From: Halopiger aswanensis
GTDB lineage: Archaea > Halobacteriota > Halobacteria > Halobacteriales > Natrialbaceae
Direction: 5' to 3'
Assembly (NCBI RefSeq): GCF_003610195.1
Contig: NZ_RAPO01000001.1
Span: 868,001 to 932,000, forward strand
Length of the DNA stretch: 64,000 nucleotides
Shown: piece after piece, positions 14,609-25,564 of the stretch
How the letters are laid out: every line of letters starts with the position of its first letter
How positions within the stretch are numbered: the first letter of the stretch is position 1
Translations under genes and position numbers: made by a program
Notes under the pieces: generated by a model
Told to the model about the DNA's origin: nothing
Databases searched by the model: none
What the model saw: only the letters and a program-made list of their open reading frames with translations

Positions 14609-16585
14609 TTAGTCCCCGGCGACCTGTTCCTCGATGTCGTCGACGACCTCAGGGTTGCGCAGCGTCGAGGTGTCGCCGAGTTCGTTGCCGCTGGCGATGT
14701 CCTCGAGGAGGCGACGCATGATCTTGCCCGAGCGCGTCTTGGGGAGTTCGGGCGTGAAAATCACTTCTTCGGGTCGGGCGATCGGCCCGATCGCGTCGAC
14801 GACGCCTTCGATGACCCGTTCCCCGAGTTCGTCGTTGCCTTCGTAGCCGTCTTCGGGGATGGCGTAGACGTACACCGCCTCGCCTTTGACGTCGTGATCG
14901 CCGCCGACGACGGCGGCCTCGGCGACGCCCTCGACGCCGACGACCGCCGACTCGATCTCCATGGTGCCGAGTCGGTGGCCGGAGACGTTGATCACGTCGT
15001 CGACGCGGCCGAGGATGGTGATGTAGCCGTCGTCGTCGATCTTCGCCCCGTCCTCGGGGAAGTAGACCCACTCGTCGGCCTCCTCGTCCGAGTACTCGTC
15101 CCAGTACTCCTCTATGAACCGCTCGTCGTTCTTGTAAAGCGTCCGGAGCATGCCGGGCCACGGTTTGTCGACCGTGACGTAGCCGGCTTTCCCGGCGCTG
15201 ACCTCCTCGCCCTCGGCGTCGACGACCTTGGCGCTGATACCCGGCAGCGGCGGTCCGGCGGAGCCGGGTTTCATGGTGTTGATCGCCGGCAGCGTCGTGA
15301 TCATCATGCCGCCGGTCTCGGTTTGCCACCAGGTGTCGACGATCGGACACTCCTCGTCGCCGATGTGCTTGTAGTACCACTTCCACGCCCGCGGGTTGAT
15401 CGGCTCGCCCACGGTTCCCAGCAGCCGCAGCGAGGAGAGGTCGTGTTCTTCGGGGTACTGCGAGCCCCACTTCATGAACGCGCGGATCGCCGTCGGCGCC
15501 GTGTAGAACACGTCGACGCGGTTCTTCTCGACGATCTCCCACAGGCGGTCCTTCTCTGGGTAATCCGGCGTCCCCTCGTACATCATCGTCGTCGTGCCCA
15601 GCGCGAGCGGGCCGTAGACGATGTAGGAGTGGCCGGTAATCCAGCCGATGTCCGCCGAACACCAGTAGGTGTCCTCGGGTTTGATGTCCAGCACCGAGTG
15701 GCTGGTCCAGGCCGTATACGCGAGGTAGCCGCCGGTCGTGTGCTTGACACCCTTCGGTTCGCCCGTCGTCCCCGAGGTGTACATGAGGAACAGCATGTCC
15801 TCGGCGTCTCGAGAGACGGGGTCGACCGACGCGCCCTCGTGTTCTTCGACGAGTTCGTCGTAGTCGTGCTGGTTGTCGCCCAGCGAGTGGCTGAGCGCGT
15901 CGCCGAGTCGGTCGACGACCACGACGTCGGAGACCTCGTGCTCGACACCCTCGAGGCCCTCGTTGGCCTTCGAGATGTGATCGAGGGCGTCACCGCGGCG
16001 GTAGTAGCCGTCACAGGTGACCAGATACTCGCTGTCCGCGGCGTTCATCCGCGTCGCGAGTGCGTCTGCGGAGAAGCCAGCGAAGACGACGCTGTGGGGC
16101 GCGCCGATGCGAGCGCAGGCGAGCATCGCGACCGGCAGCTCCGGGATCATCGGCATGTAGAGGGTGACGACGTCGTCCTCCTCGACGCCGAGATCCCGCA
16201 GCGTCGCGGCGAACGCCTCGACTTCGTTCAGCAGTTCGCCGTAGGTGTAGGTGCGAGTCTCCCCCAGTTCGCCCTCCCACTTGATCGCCGCGCGGTTCTT
16301 CGCGCCGTCCTCTACGTGGCGATCGAGACAGTTGTACGACGCGTTCAACTCCCCGCCGGTGAACCATTCGTAGAACGGCGCGTCGCCGTCCTCGAGGACG
16401 GTGTCGTACTCCTCCTCCCAGGACAGCAGGTCGGCCGCGCGCTCCCAACACTCCGGCCAGTTCTCCTCGAACTCCTCGTATATCGACGGATCGGCGACGT
16501 TCGCCTGCTCGACGAACGACTCGGGGGGCTCGAACGCCTCTTGCTCCTCGAGTCGCGCCTCGAGACTGACTTCCTCCTGTGACAT
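14609..16585 (-). CDS. acs: Acetyl-CoA synthetase (AMP-forming)
   Basis: Makes acetyl-CoA from acetate, ATP and CoA through acetyl-AMP. The 658 residues have the adenylate-forming core motif LMYTSGTTGEPKGVKH, the TWWQTETGG loop that sets acetate-binding specificity, WVYFPEDGAKIDDDGYI, GRVDDVINVSGHRLG, and the C-terminal PKTRSGKIMRR whose Lys is the acylation target and adenylation catalyst. The ATG at 16585 follows family length; the frame runs four codons further upstream. It is directly upstream of the acetate permease operon and one gene away from a second acs. The two are close paralogues that share nearly every motif. Confidence 0.96.
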   Translation of the reverse strand: MSQEEVSLEARLEEQEAFEPPESFVEQANVADPSIYEEFEENWPECWERAADLLSWEEEYDTVLEDGDAPFYEWFTGGELNASYNCLDRHVEDGAKNRAAIKWEGELGETRTYTYGELLNEVEAFAATLRDLGVEEDDVVTLYMPMIPELPVAMLACARIGAPHSVVFAGFSADALATRMNAADSEYLVTCDGYYRRGDALDHISKANEGLEGVEHEVSDVVVVDRLGDALSHSLGDNQHDYDELVEEHEGASVDPVSRDAEDMLFLMYTSGTTGEPKGVKHTTGGYLAYTAWTSHSVLDIKPEDTYWCSADIGWITGHSYIVYGPLALGTTTMMYEGTPDYPEKDRLWEIVEKNRVDVFYTAPTAIRAFMKWGSQYPEEHDLSSLRLLGTVGEPINPRAWKWYYKHIGDEECPIVDTWWQTETGGMMITTLPAINTMKPGSAGPPLPGISAKVVDAEGEEVSAGKAGYVTVDKPWPGMLRTLYKNDERFIEEYWDEYSDEEADEWVYFPEDGAKIDDDGYITILGRVDDVINVSGHRLGTMEIESAVVGVEGVAEAAVVGGDHDVKGEAVYVYAIPEDGYEGNDELGERVIEGVVDAIGPIARPEEVIFTPELPKTRSGKIMRRLLEDIASGNELGDTSTLRNPEVVDDIEEQVAGD

Positions 16586-16901
16586 GGTACAACACAATCA
16601 ATGCACAACCATGATACTAAAAGCAGCCTCTAGTTGTACAAAATCGATCGCCGGGCCGAGCGACTCGCGACCGTGATTCCGTCATCCCAACGCGTGAAAC
16701 AATCGACCGTAGTGATACGAACGGCCGGACTAGCGAGCGACGAGAACGAGACGGTGGCGGGATTCGGGACGCTCATCGCGGTCTACGGCGGTGATTCGAT
16801 GCCCACCCTAGAGAGTTAGTATTAGATTATAGATAGTAGGGGCATTCTAGGTGCGTAGGGTCACCCCTCGGGACGGGTCGCTGGATCGGGTTGGCGACTC
16901 G
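16586..16901. other. Intergenic region between acs and the Bat-type regulator gene
   Basis: Holds the acs promoter (CTTTTAGTAT around 16613-16622 on the minus strand) and the regulator's downstream flank. There is a run of AT-rich sequence around 16815-16840. A short plus-strand frame (16634-16819) is not convincing as a gene. Confidence 0.5.
16634..16641. promoter_or_regulatory. TTGTACAA palindrome upstream of acs
   Basis: Perfect 8-base palindrome just upstream of the acs TATA element, where archaeal activators bind. Part of the motif (GTAC/GTTGTAC) recurs at the acs start codon (around 16586-16592), and TCGTACAAC occurs near 19350 in the gap upstream of the regulator. It is a candidate operator, but such a short site can arise by chance. 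Confidence 0.3.
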
Positions 16902-19262
16902 TCACTCGGCGCCGGCTTCCGCACTCGCCTCGTCGCCCTCTCGGCGCTGGCCCTCCGACGGATCGTCGAAGAACGTCCGCAGCAGTTCGTGCTGGGCCTT
17001 CCGGAGGTGATTGTGCAGCGTCGGCGAGGAGACGCCCATCGCGTCGGCGATCTCCTCGGCCGTGCTCTCGCGGGGCCAATCGTAGTAGCCGCCGAAGTAC
17101 GCCGCCCGCAGGGTCGCCTCCTGGCGGTCGGTCAGTCGATCCTCGAGTCCCTCGCGGAACTGCCGGGCGGTCTGGACCGTGCGTTCGGCCTCGCGCTTGC
17201 CGACGAGTTCGCTGTCCGGGTACGTCGCGCGGAGCCCGTCGAGGATCGTCCGGAGGTCGGCGTCGGCCGCGCACTCGCCGGTGATCGTCGCCGTTCCGTC
17301 CTCGACGACCGCCTCGCGGACGGTCACGCCGTACTCGGTGAGCGTCAGCGTCGGCGCCGATCCTTCGACGACGAACTCGAGGCGACCGCCGTTCGGCCGA
17401 GTCTCGACCAAGCGCCAGTCGGCGATCCCCGGATCCGCTTCGGCGAGTTCGAAGACCGCGGCGGGCGACGCGCCCTCGAGATCCAGGTAGTAGAGGTGCG
17501 TCGACTCCGAGACGGGGACGAGCGAGTCGAGTTCGAACCGGCAGCCGAGTTGCTTCGAGGCGTCGACGAAGAACGAACGGTCGTCCCGGCAGGCGATCTC
17601 GATCTCCACGACGCGGTCGGATAGCAGCAGGTTCCGGCGCCGAACGGCGGTGATGACGTAGCCGACCAGCCGGCCGATCGTCTCGAGCCACGCCCGCTCT
17701 TCGTCGTCGAACGCGTCCGGGCGCTCGGTCGCGACCGCGAGCGTTCCGTAGACGGTGTCGCCGTACGCGAGGGGGACGCGAGCGATCGCCCCGTCGAACG
17801 CCGTGCCGTCGATGTCTGCCCTGACGTCGGTGTCGACCGTCACCGTGGCTGCGGCTCCGTCATCCCCTGCGACCTGGGACGGTTCACCGGCTGCCCCCTC
17901 CGCCGACTCCGGTGCGTTCGGATCGAGCGTCGCGGGTTCCATTGGCGGGTCAACAGCAGGCTGTTCGCCAGTCGCCGGTCGCTGGCTCCCCTCGTCCGGA
18001 TGCAGTCGGTCGACGTCGGCGGGGTCGATACCGCTCGAGACGCGCCACTTCCGGGGCCGATCCTGTCCGGCCGGCGGTCGATCGCCGACCGTCGGCCGAT
18101 CGATCCAGGCGAACGCGTAGGCGGGCCCGTCGACGAGCGTCTCGCAGGTCGTGGTCTCGACGGTCTCGTGGTCGGTCGCATCCAGCAGCGCACGCGTCAG
18201 GTCGCGGTGTCGACGGGCGATCGCCGCGCGGCGCTCGAGGGCGTCTCGCTCGCCCCGGACCGACTCGAGTTCCTCGTGATAGGCCGAAATGTCGCGGAAG
18301 AAGACGGCGAACCCGCGGTGGCGGCCGCGGTCGTCCCGCAGCGGCGTAATCACCTCGGTCGCGCGGAACCGGGTGCCGTCCTTGTGGACCCGCCAGCCGC
18401 CGTCCTCGTAGCCCGATTCCTCGAGAGCGGCCGATAGCACCCGCTCGGGAACGCCGTCCTCGACGGCCTCGTCCGGGTAGAACGTCGAGACGTGGGTGCC
18501 GACGATCTCGCCGGCTCGGTAACCGAACATCGCGGCGGCGCTGCGGTTCCAGCGCTCGACGTAGCCGTCCTCGTCCAGCCGAACGAGAGCGTACCGGTCG
18601 CTGGCGGCCAGTAGCAGCCGAATGACGCTGTCGTCGCCGATCACGGGACCGGTGCCGTCCTCGGAACGCCCGTCGCGCGGTCCCGACGGCCGTTCGACGG
18701 TCTCGAAGGCGTCGACGAGCTCCGCCTCCGTCGGCTCGGCGAGATAGGGCTCGAGGGCCTCGAAACTCCGCCAGCCGCCGGCGGCCTTGACGGCACGGGG
18801 GTTGACGTCGTGATCGACCAGCGCCCGTCGGGCGAAATACCGGCGGAGGTCGCTCGAGGAGACGTCCTCGAGCGCGGGATCGTCGACCAGATCGCTCGCT
18901 CGATCGGCGACCTCCGAGACGAGCATCTGGAGTCGCCGCGGCGTGACCGAGAAGATCCGGTCGTCGGTCGAGAGCCCGTTACTCTTTGCGTACCGCCGAA
19001 GCTCCCGCTCGACGTGGGTCGGCAGGTAGGCGACTCGGCGGTCGCGGTCGTCGATCGCGGGCACGCGCACGAGATACCGCGGCGGGTCGATCCGCACCTG
19101 CTCGACGTCGTCGACCGTAAGCTCCGCTAACTCCGCGGGACGGAGACCGACGTCGCCACAGAGGCGAACGACGAGCGCCTCCCGATACGTCTCCGCGGCG
19201 TCGAGCAGCGCCTCGTACTGCCGCCGGGAGAGCACCGGCGAGTCGGCCCCCAACTGACTCAT
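16902..19262 (-). CDS. Bat-type regulator with N-terminal tyrosine-recombinase-like domain, PAS, GAF and HTH_10
   Basis: 786 residues. Residues about 10-180 resemble a tyrosine recombinase catalytic domain: Arg41 in GLRPAEL, SDLRR with Arg140, Trp164 in AGGW and Tyr173. The usual His of HxxR is Ser137. Then come a PAS domain (about 215-330, with WNRSAAAMFGY and FAVFFRDISAY), a GAF-like region split by a low-complexity insert, the Bat-specific beta domain, and the C-terminal HTH_10 (LTDRQEATLRAAYFGGYYDWPRE...TAEEIADAMGVSSPTLHNHLRKA). It is a transcription activator type related to bacterio-opsin activator. It sits between two acs genes on the same strand, so control of acetate use is a good inference. 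Confidence 0.85.
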   Translation of the reverse strand: MSQLGADSPVLSRRQYEALLDAAETYREALVVRLCGDVGLRPAELAELTVDDVEQVRIDPPRYLVRVPAIDDRDRRVAYLPTHVERELRRYAKSNGLSTDDRIFSVTPRRLQMLVSEVADRASDLVDDPALEDVSSSDLRRYFARRALVDHDVNPRAVKAAGGWRSFEALEPYLAEPTEAELVDAFETVERPSGPRDGRSEDGTGPVIGDDSVIRLLLAASDRYALVRLDEDGYVERWNRSAAAMFGYRAGEIVGTHVSTFYPDEAVEDGVPERVLSAALEESGYEDGGWRVHKDGTRFRATEVITPLRDDRGRHRGFAVFFRDISAYHEELESVRGERDALERRAAIARRHRDLTRALLDATDHETVETTTCETLVDGPAYAFAWIDRPTVGDRPPAGQDRPRKWRVSSGIDPADVDRLHPDEGSQRPATGEQPAVDPPMEPATLDPNAPESAEGAAGEPSQVAGDDGAAATVTVDTDVRADIDGTAFDGAIARVPLAYGDTVYGTLAVATERPDAFDDEERAWLETIGRLVGYVITAVRRRNLLLSDRVVEIEIACRDDRSFFVDASKQLGCRFELDSLVPVSESTHLYYLDLEGASPAAVFELAEADPGIADWRLVETRPNGGRLEFVVEGSAPTLTLTEYGVTVREAVVEDGTATITGECAADADLRTILDGLRATYPDSELVGKREAERTVQTARQFREGLEDRLTDRQEATLRAAYFGGYYDWPRESTAEEIADAMGVSSPTLHNHLRKAQHELLRTFFDDPSEGQRREGDEASAEAGAE

Positions 19263-19280
19263 GTTTCGCTTGTTTCGCTT
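19263..19280 (-). repeat. Tandem 9-base repeat at the regulator start
   Basis: GTTTCGCTT occurs twice head to tail (19263-19271, 19272-19280), immediately before the ATG of the Bat-type gene. On the gene's strand it reads AAGCGAAAC twice. A CAATTATG element near 19298-19306 would place the start site close to the repeats, so they could be a leader or operator feature. Confidence 0.4.
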
Positions 19281-19400
19281 GTTCCGGCGTCGCGAACATA
19301 ATTGTGTCGTCTCTCGTCGCCGTTCTCGAGCACTTCTCGTGAAAATCGCAATCGTACAACCCGACGCTATTTCGTTTCTGTAGAATCTGCGAAACGGAAT

Positions 19401-21377
<1,977 letters not shown>

Positions 21378-21466
21378 GTTTCGAACCGAAGTCGGTCAGC
21401 GGAATAAACGTTCCTCCGAATCGATTTGAATTCGCGGTGACATCGCGGCCGTCGCCGGCCCGGCCG

Positions 21467-23566
21467 TCAGTCGAATCGGAAGAACTGCCGGTCGTCGCCG
21501 CGGCCGTCGCCGGACGGGGAGACGACGATGACGTTACCGGCCGTCGTCCGCGCGAGGTCGGCGGGGAGCGTCTCCAGTTCGGGGTGCCAGCCCGTCGCGC
21601 CGCGGCGCGCGCTCACGAGGACGGCGAGGTCCGTCTCGCCGACGGCTCGGAGCCGGTCGCGAGCGCCGGGCCACCCGTCCACCCCGTCGACGGTCGCCGG
21701 TACGTCCGGATCGACCAGCTCGAAGAGGCGCTCGTACCGGTCGGGCCGCCGGTCGACGGCGAGCCCGCGGAGCGACGCGCCGATCCCGTCCGCGAGGTCT
21801 GCGAGCGTCCGGACCGTCCCGTAGAACCCCTCGTTGCGGTCGATCCCCGGCGGCAGGACCGCGACGATCTCGTCCGTCGTATTGAGCGGTTGCGAGAGGC
21901 GTGCGACCAGCACCTGCTGGCTCGTCCGCTCGAGGAGTCGATCGATCACGGTGCCGAACGTCCGCCATCGCGACGGGCTCCCGTCCCAGCCGACGATCAG
22001 CGTCGTGATCCGGTTCTCGAGGGCGGCGCGGCCGATCCCGGCGGCGACGTCGTCGTCGATCCGGGTCTCGAGTTCGATCGGGACCTCGGCGCCGGCGGTG
22101 TAGGCCTCGGTTTCGGCGAACGACGCCTCGATCTCGGCGATTTCGGCGTCCGTGTTGCGCTCGGGCTCGGGCCCGTCGGGATCCGGACGGGCGACGGTCG
22201 CGACGTAGAGCGGCTGGGCCGCTTCGGGCTCGCGGATGGCCACCCCGAGGTCCACCAGCCGCTGGCGGTTCGTCGAGGGGTCGGTCCGGCTCGGGAACGC
22301 GAGCATGAGCCGCTGGGGCGCCGTCGCCGGATCGTACGCGGCGCGGTCCGCGGCGCGAACGAGCGCCCGACCGTAGCGGTCGACGACCGCGGGACTGAAG
22401 ACGCTGACGACGAGGATCATCACCACGACGGCGTTCACCATCGCCTCGTCGAGCAGCCCCACCTCGAAGCCGATCAGGACGATCGCCAGCGCCGCCGCGG
22501 CCTGGCCGACCGAGAGGCCGAACATGACCATCGTCTCGTCGCGGGTGTAGCCGTAGCGCTCGGCCGTCAGCCACGCCGCGGCGTACTTCGTCGTCGTCAC
22601 CAGCACGAGGAACGCGACGGCGATCGTCACCGTCTCGAGGCCGGCGGTCAGGACCCGCACGTCGACGAGCATCCCGACCGACAGCAGGAAGAAGGGGATG
22701 AACAGCGCGTTCCCGACGAACTCGATCCGGTTCATCAGCGGGCCGCTCTCGGGGACGAGCCGGTTGAGCGCCAGCCCGGCGAGGAACGCGCCGACGATGC
22801 CCTCGACGCCGGCGGCCGCGGCGAGCGAGGCGGCGGCGAACAGCACGACCATCACGAACAGGAATTCGAAGTAGCTCTCCTGCTCGACCGTCCGGAAGAA
22901 CCACCGGCCGAGTCGCGGGACGAGCAGCCAGACGCCCGCGAAAAACACGGCGAGCTTGCCGGTCAACTCGAGCCAGAACAGCGGTCCGATCGCGCCCCGC
23001 TCGGCGGCGACGACGACCGCGAGCACGAGCAGGGCGAGCGTGTCGGTAACGATCGTGCCGCCGATCGTCGCGGTCACGCTCTCGACCGTCGCGATGCCGA
23101 GTCGACTGACGATCGGGTAGGCCAGCAGGGTGTGCGAGGAGAAGATCGCGGCGAACAGCGACGCGGCGCCGAACGACAGGTCGAGCGCGGCGACCCCGAC
23201 GACGGTGCCGATCGCCTGCGGGACGACGAACGAGAGCACGCCGAAGACGACGCTCCGATCCCTGTACGCGATAAACTGCGAGAGGTTGATCTCGAGTCCG
23301 GCGACGAACATCAGGTAGACGATGCCCACCTCGCCCAGCAGCACGATCGTCTCGTCGCGCTCGAGCAGGCCGGCGCCGTTGGGTCCGATCGCCGCGCCGA
23401 CGACGATGATGCCGACGATCCCCGGAAGCCGGTAGCGCTGGAGGACCAGCGGCGCGGTCAGGAAGACGAGCATCGCGAGTCCGAAGATGAGGATCGGATC
23501 GCGGACGGGGACGGGACCAGGAGCCGGTGCGGAAAGCAATACTGACAGTATCGGTAACGGGTGCAT
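21467..23566 (-). CDS. CPA2-type cation:proton antiporter with C-terminal Usp-like region
   Basis: About 699 residues. The N-terminal 400 form a Kef/NapA-type antiporter with roughly 12 helices. They include [30 protein letters not shown], the unwound-helix region [18 protein letters not shown] and [20 protein letters not shown]. The remaining 280 residues look like two universal-stress-protein-like halves ([21 protein letters not shown]...; [27 protein letters not shown]). It probably exchanges Na+ or K+ for H+, with the cytosolic part sensing nucleotides or signals. The ATG at 23566 is preferred to the GTG one codon earlier. A separate Usp gene follows upstream. Confidence 0.88.
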   Translation of the reverse strand: MHPLPILSVLLSAPAPGPVPVRDPILIFGLAMLVFLTAPLVLQRYRLPGIVGIIVVGAAIGPNGAGLLERDETIVLLGEVGIVYLMFVAGLEINLSQFIAYRDRSVVFGVLSFVVPQAIGTVVGVAALDLSFGAASLFAAIFSSHTLLAYPIVSRLGIATVESVTATIGGTIVTDTLALLVLAVVVAAERGAIGPLFWLELTGKLAVFFAGVWLLVPRLGRWFFRTVEQESYFEFLFVMVVLFAAASLAAAAGVEGIVGAFLAGLALNRLVPESGPLMNRIEFVGNALFIPFFLLSVGMLVDVRVLTAGLETVTIAVAFLVLVTTTKYAAAWLTAERYGYTRDETMVMFGLSVGQAAAALAIVLIGFEVGLLDEAMVNAVVVMILVVSVFSPAVVDRYGRALVRAADRAAYDPATAPQRLMLAFPSRTDPSTNRQRLVDLGVAIREPEAAQPLYVATVARPDPDGPEPERNTDAEIAEIEASFAETEAYTAGAEVPIELETRIDDDVAAGIGRAALENRITTLIVGWDGSPSRWRTFGTVIDRLLERTSQQVLVARLSQPLNTTDEIVAVLPPGIDRNEGFYGTVRTLADLADGIGASLRGLAVDRRPDRYERLFELVDPDVPATVDGVDGWPGARDRLRAVGETDLAVLVSARRGATGWHPELETLPADLARTTAGNVIVVSPSGDGRGDDRQFFRFD

Positions 23567-23813
23567 CACTCTTGCCGACGGCCCGTCGACGGTCGGGTTC
23601 GCCCGCGGCCGGCGTACCGCGGCGCGGTCCGCGTCGCTCGTGGCCGGTATCGCAGTAGTCGACGACGATCGTGGTGATTACTAAGCGCCGGTTACGGGCG
23701 CCGCTTTATCCGCCGACGGCGATCGCGGCGGTCGTTTCGTCCGTTCTACCGGCCGCCCTGGATCGTTGCGAGACGCCGGTGCTCGAGCGCGCTCGGCGGG
23801 GACGTGCTACAAC

Positions 23814-24311
23814 TTACAACTCCGACGTCGAGTCGATGTCGGAGATGTCGGCCTCGTCGACGGCCTCGCCCGGCCGGCGAACGACGTAGACGTCGTACCG
23901 CTGGTCGCTTGCGACCGGGTTTCCGACGCTCGACTGGGGTGCGATCACGGAGCCGGCGTTCTCCGAGCCGATGAACACCACGCTCGCCTCGATCTCGGCC
24001 GCAACGCGGCGGATCTCCCGGACCACGTTCGTCGTCGAGGTCGCCGTCGGCTCGTCCGAACTCACCCGCTCCGTGTGAAACGTCGCTTCAGGCGCAACGT
24101 CCATCGCCCGCTCCCGAATCCCCGATTCGATCGCGTCGGGATCGAACGGTTCTCCCTCCGTGATCCAACCGCGATCCCGCGCGTACTCGGGATCGTCCGG
24201 AATCACCGTCAGCACGACCACTTCCTCCTCGAGCGCCTCGCTGAACGTCGTGGCTCGCTCGAGCGCGTCGGTTGCGAGCCGGGACGCGTCGAACGGAACG
24301 AGCAGTGACAT
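23814..24311 (-). CDS. Universal stress protein family
   Basis: 165 residues starting MSLLVPFDASRLATDALERA, a Usp N-terminus; the frame continues upstream but is not protein-like. It ends in an atypical fashion: the ATP-binding GxxGx9GS signature is replaced by IGSENAGSVIAPQSSVGNPVASDQRYDVYVV. It therefore belongs to the subgroup with a modified loop, and nucleotide binding is uncertain. It is on the same strand just upstream of the antiporter gene, with a gap of about 250 bases. Confidence 0.85.
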   Translation of the reverse strand: MSLLVPFDASRLATDALERATTFSEALEEEVVVLTVIPDDPEYARDRGWITEGEPFDPDAIESGIRERAMDVAPEATFHTERVSSDEPTATSTTNVVREIRRVAAEIEASVVFIGSENAGSVIAPQSSVGNPVASDQRYDVYVVRRPGEAVDEADISDIDSTSEL

Positions 24312-24454
24312 ACGTCGGTCTCCGACGACCGCAGAGGTAAATGTTCGGCCGAGTTCGACGCTCCCGTTCGGTCTGTAGCGGTCCGCGTCGTTCTCTCCGG
24401 GCGCTCCCGGCGCTCGAGGGGTTTCCTTTCTCACCGGTGAAAAATTGGTTTATT

Positions 24455-24898
24455 CTACGCTCGAGCGCGGGCGTGATCGGGCGCGTCAGCCTTGCTGTTC
24501 GCGTAGGCGTTGTAGGCCGAGAGGGCTGCGACGAGCAGTCCGCCAGCGGCAGTGGTCATCGCGAGTTCGCTGCTGCCCATCTCGATTACCGCCGGCGAGA
24601 CGAGCGCCCACAGGCCGAGTAGCGCGGCCAGCGAGGCGACGCCGACGCTCGCCAGCCGGTCTTTCGACAGGCGGTAGAAGTTATAGCCGGCGAGCAGGAA
24701 GATGCCCGTCCCGACGAGCGTATCGTTCCAGGTCGCCGTATCCGTCGCCTCGAACATGAACGGGTAGGCGACCAGCCCCAGTCCGGCCAGGGCAACGATC
24801 GCGCTCACCCACTGCATCGTGTCCGTGTTGAGGGTGTTCCGGCGGCGGTCAGTCTCGGCGGTACGGTTCGCTTCCGAATCGGTCGGTGTTTCACTCAT
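24455..24898 (-). CDS. SPW repeat family membrane protein
   Basis: 147 residues from the ATG at 24898. After a polar N-terminus (about 25 residues) come four helices: WVSAIVALAGLGLVAYPFMF, TLVGTGIFLLAGYNFYRL, VASLAALLGLWALVSPAVI and AMTTAAGGLLVAALSAYNAYA. The two-helix unit repeats, with WV.AIVALAGL... matching VASLAALLGLWALVSPA, as in the SPW family. The function of that family is unknown. The frame continues 130 codons upstream into the tRNA-repeat region, which is not coding. Confidence 0.75.
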   Translation of the reverse strand: MSETPTDSEANRTAETDRRRNTLNTDTMQWVSAIVALAGLGLVAYPFMFEATDTATWNDTLVGTGIFLLAGYNFYRLSKDRLASVGVASLAALLGLWALVSPAVIEMGSSELAMTTAAGGLLVAALSAYNAYANSKADAPDHARARA

Positions 24899-25060
24899 CG
24901 TTATCTCCACACGTGGCGAGTCGCCCGCGAAGGAAAGGGGCCGAGGCTGCGCTCGCCGGGCCACGGACTCGAGGCGTTCGCGTCTGCCGATCAGTTCGTC
25001 ACCTAGCTGTACGCGAGTTCCACGACCGAGTTCGAACACCGAACAGGACTCGAGTATCGA

Positions 25061-25083
25061 TGTGCGGGACCGGATTCGAACTA
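25061..25083 (-). repeat. tRNA-Leu 3'-end copy 1 (most diverged)
   Basis: Matches the T-arm plus acceptor 3' strand of tRNA-Leu(UAG) with one mismatch at 25063 and a different last few bases. Nearby bases 25027-25033 and 25046-25052 can pair, but the loop is unlike that of the other hairpins. Confidence 0.8.
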
Positions 25084-25186
25084 CGCGAAGACGTGCTCGC
25101 TCGCGGCTTCGCCGCTCGCAATCGCGGTCGCATAGCGACCGCGCTCTCGCTGCGCGCGTCTTCCTTCCGAAGGCACGGTGCAGAAC

Positions 25187-25214
25187 CTGCGGCTCGCGGA
25201 GTTGCTCGCCGCAG
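25187..25214 (-). other. Hairpin following tRNA-end copy 2
   Basis: CTGCGGC (25187-25193) pairs perfectly with GCCGCAG (25208-25214) around a 14-base loop. The loop differs at three positions from the loop of the next hairpin, while the stem has changed on both sides together. Confidence 0.75.
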
Positions 25215-25219
25215 AACCA

Positions 25220-25244
25220 TGCGCGGGACCGGATTCGAACCGCG
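25220..25244 (-). repeat. tRNA-Leu 3'-end copy 2
   Basis: Exact copy of the last 23 bases of tRNA-Leu(UAG), discriminator base included, continuing as CGCG. On the tRNA strand it is preceded by a GAGGAC/GTCCTC hairpin (25244-25249 with 25262-25267) where the variable arm would be. Confidence 0.9.
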
Positions 25245-25292
25245 AGGACTTCGCTCCGCTCGTCCTCTGGGCCGCGAATCCGGTCGACGATA

Positions 25293-25322
25293 CTCACGGC
25301 TCACGGAATTGTTCGCCGTGAG
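25293..25322 (-). other. Hairpin following tRNA-end copy 3
   Basis: CTCACGGC (25293-25300) pairs perfectly with GCCGTGAG (25315-25322), with a 14-base loop. It starts two bases after the copied tRNA end, the same distance as behind the true tRNA. Confidence 0.75.
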
Positions 25323-25324
25323 AA

Positions 25325-25349
25325 TGCGCGGGACCGGATTCGAACCGCG
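25325..25349 (-). repeat. tRNA-Leu 3'-end copy 3
   Basis: Exact copy of the tRNA-Leu(UAG) 3' 23 bases. It is preceded on the tRNA strand by a short GCAGC-gaa-GCTGC hairpin (about 25353-25365). Confidence 0.9.
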
Positions 25350-25392
25350 GTCGCAGCGAAGCTGCTCCCTGCTTCGAATCCTCGTCGCGATG

Positions 25393-25420
25393 CTTCTCCT
25401 CGCGTAATTGCTCGGAAAAA
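25393..25420 (-). other. Hairpin directly behind the true tRNA-Leu
   Basis: On the tRNA strand, UUUUUCC and GGAGAAG pair over seven positions if two G-U pairs are allowed, around the same type of 14-base loop. On the opposite strand the same arms would mismatch, so the structure suits RNA made from the tRNA strand. Confidence 0.6.
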
Positions 25421-25422
25421 CA

Positions 25423-25507
25423 TGCGCGGGACCGGATTCGAACCGGCGGACCCCTACGGGACAGCGTCCTAAGCGCTGCGCCGTTGGCCTAGCTTGGCTA
25501 CCCGCGC
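25423..25507 (-). tRNA. tRNA-Leu (anticodon UAG)
   Basis: 85 bases. The acceptor stem is GCGCGGG with CCCGCGC and discriminator A. The D-arm is GCC/GGC, and the anticodon stem CAGCG/CGCTG encloses the loop CTTAGGA with TAG at 25471-25469. A long class II variable arm (TCCC-GTA-GGGG) and the T-arm GCCGG-TTCGAAT-CCGGT complete it. The large variable arm and anticodon agree on leucine. No intron. CCA is not encoded. A TTCTTACTC box (25531-25539) precedes it. Confidence 0.97.
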
Positions 25508-25530
25508 TCACACACGGGTTTTGCCGACCC

Positions 25531-25539
25531 GAGTAAGAA
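25531..25539 (-). promoter_or_regulatory. TATA box of tRNA-Leu
   Basis: TTCTTACTC on the minus strand, centred about 28 bases before the mature tRNA 5' end. Transcription would begin at or one to two bases before the tRNA. Confidence 0.5.
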
Positions 25540-25564
25540 GCTGTCGATCCGTAAGACCGATGCA

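Noticed and set aside
16634-16819. 61-codon plus-strand frame in the acs upstream gap
   Set aside because: No start signal or recognisable sequence; it lies in the promoter region.
25061-25445. Possible CRISPR-like array (repeats of 23-25 bases)
   Set aside because: Only four units at uneven spacing (about 159, 105 and 98 bases). The repeat is the 3' end of the adjacent tRNA, and no cas genes are near.
24899-25472. Open frames full of GTGFEP/RDRIRT-like peptides
   Set aside because: They are translations of the repeated tRNA 3' ends, not proteins. Their codons do not resemble neighbouring genes.
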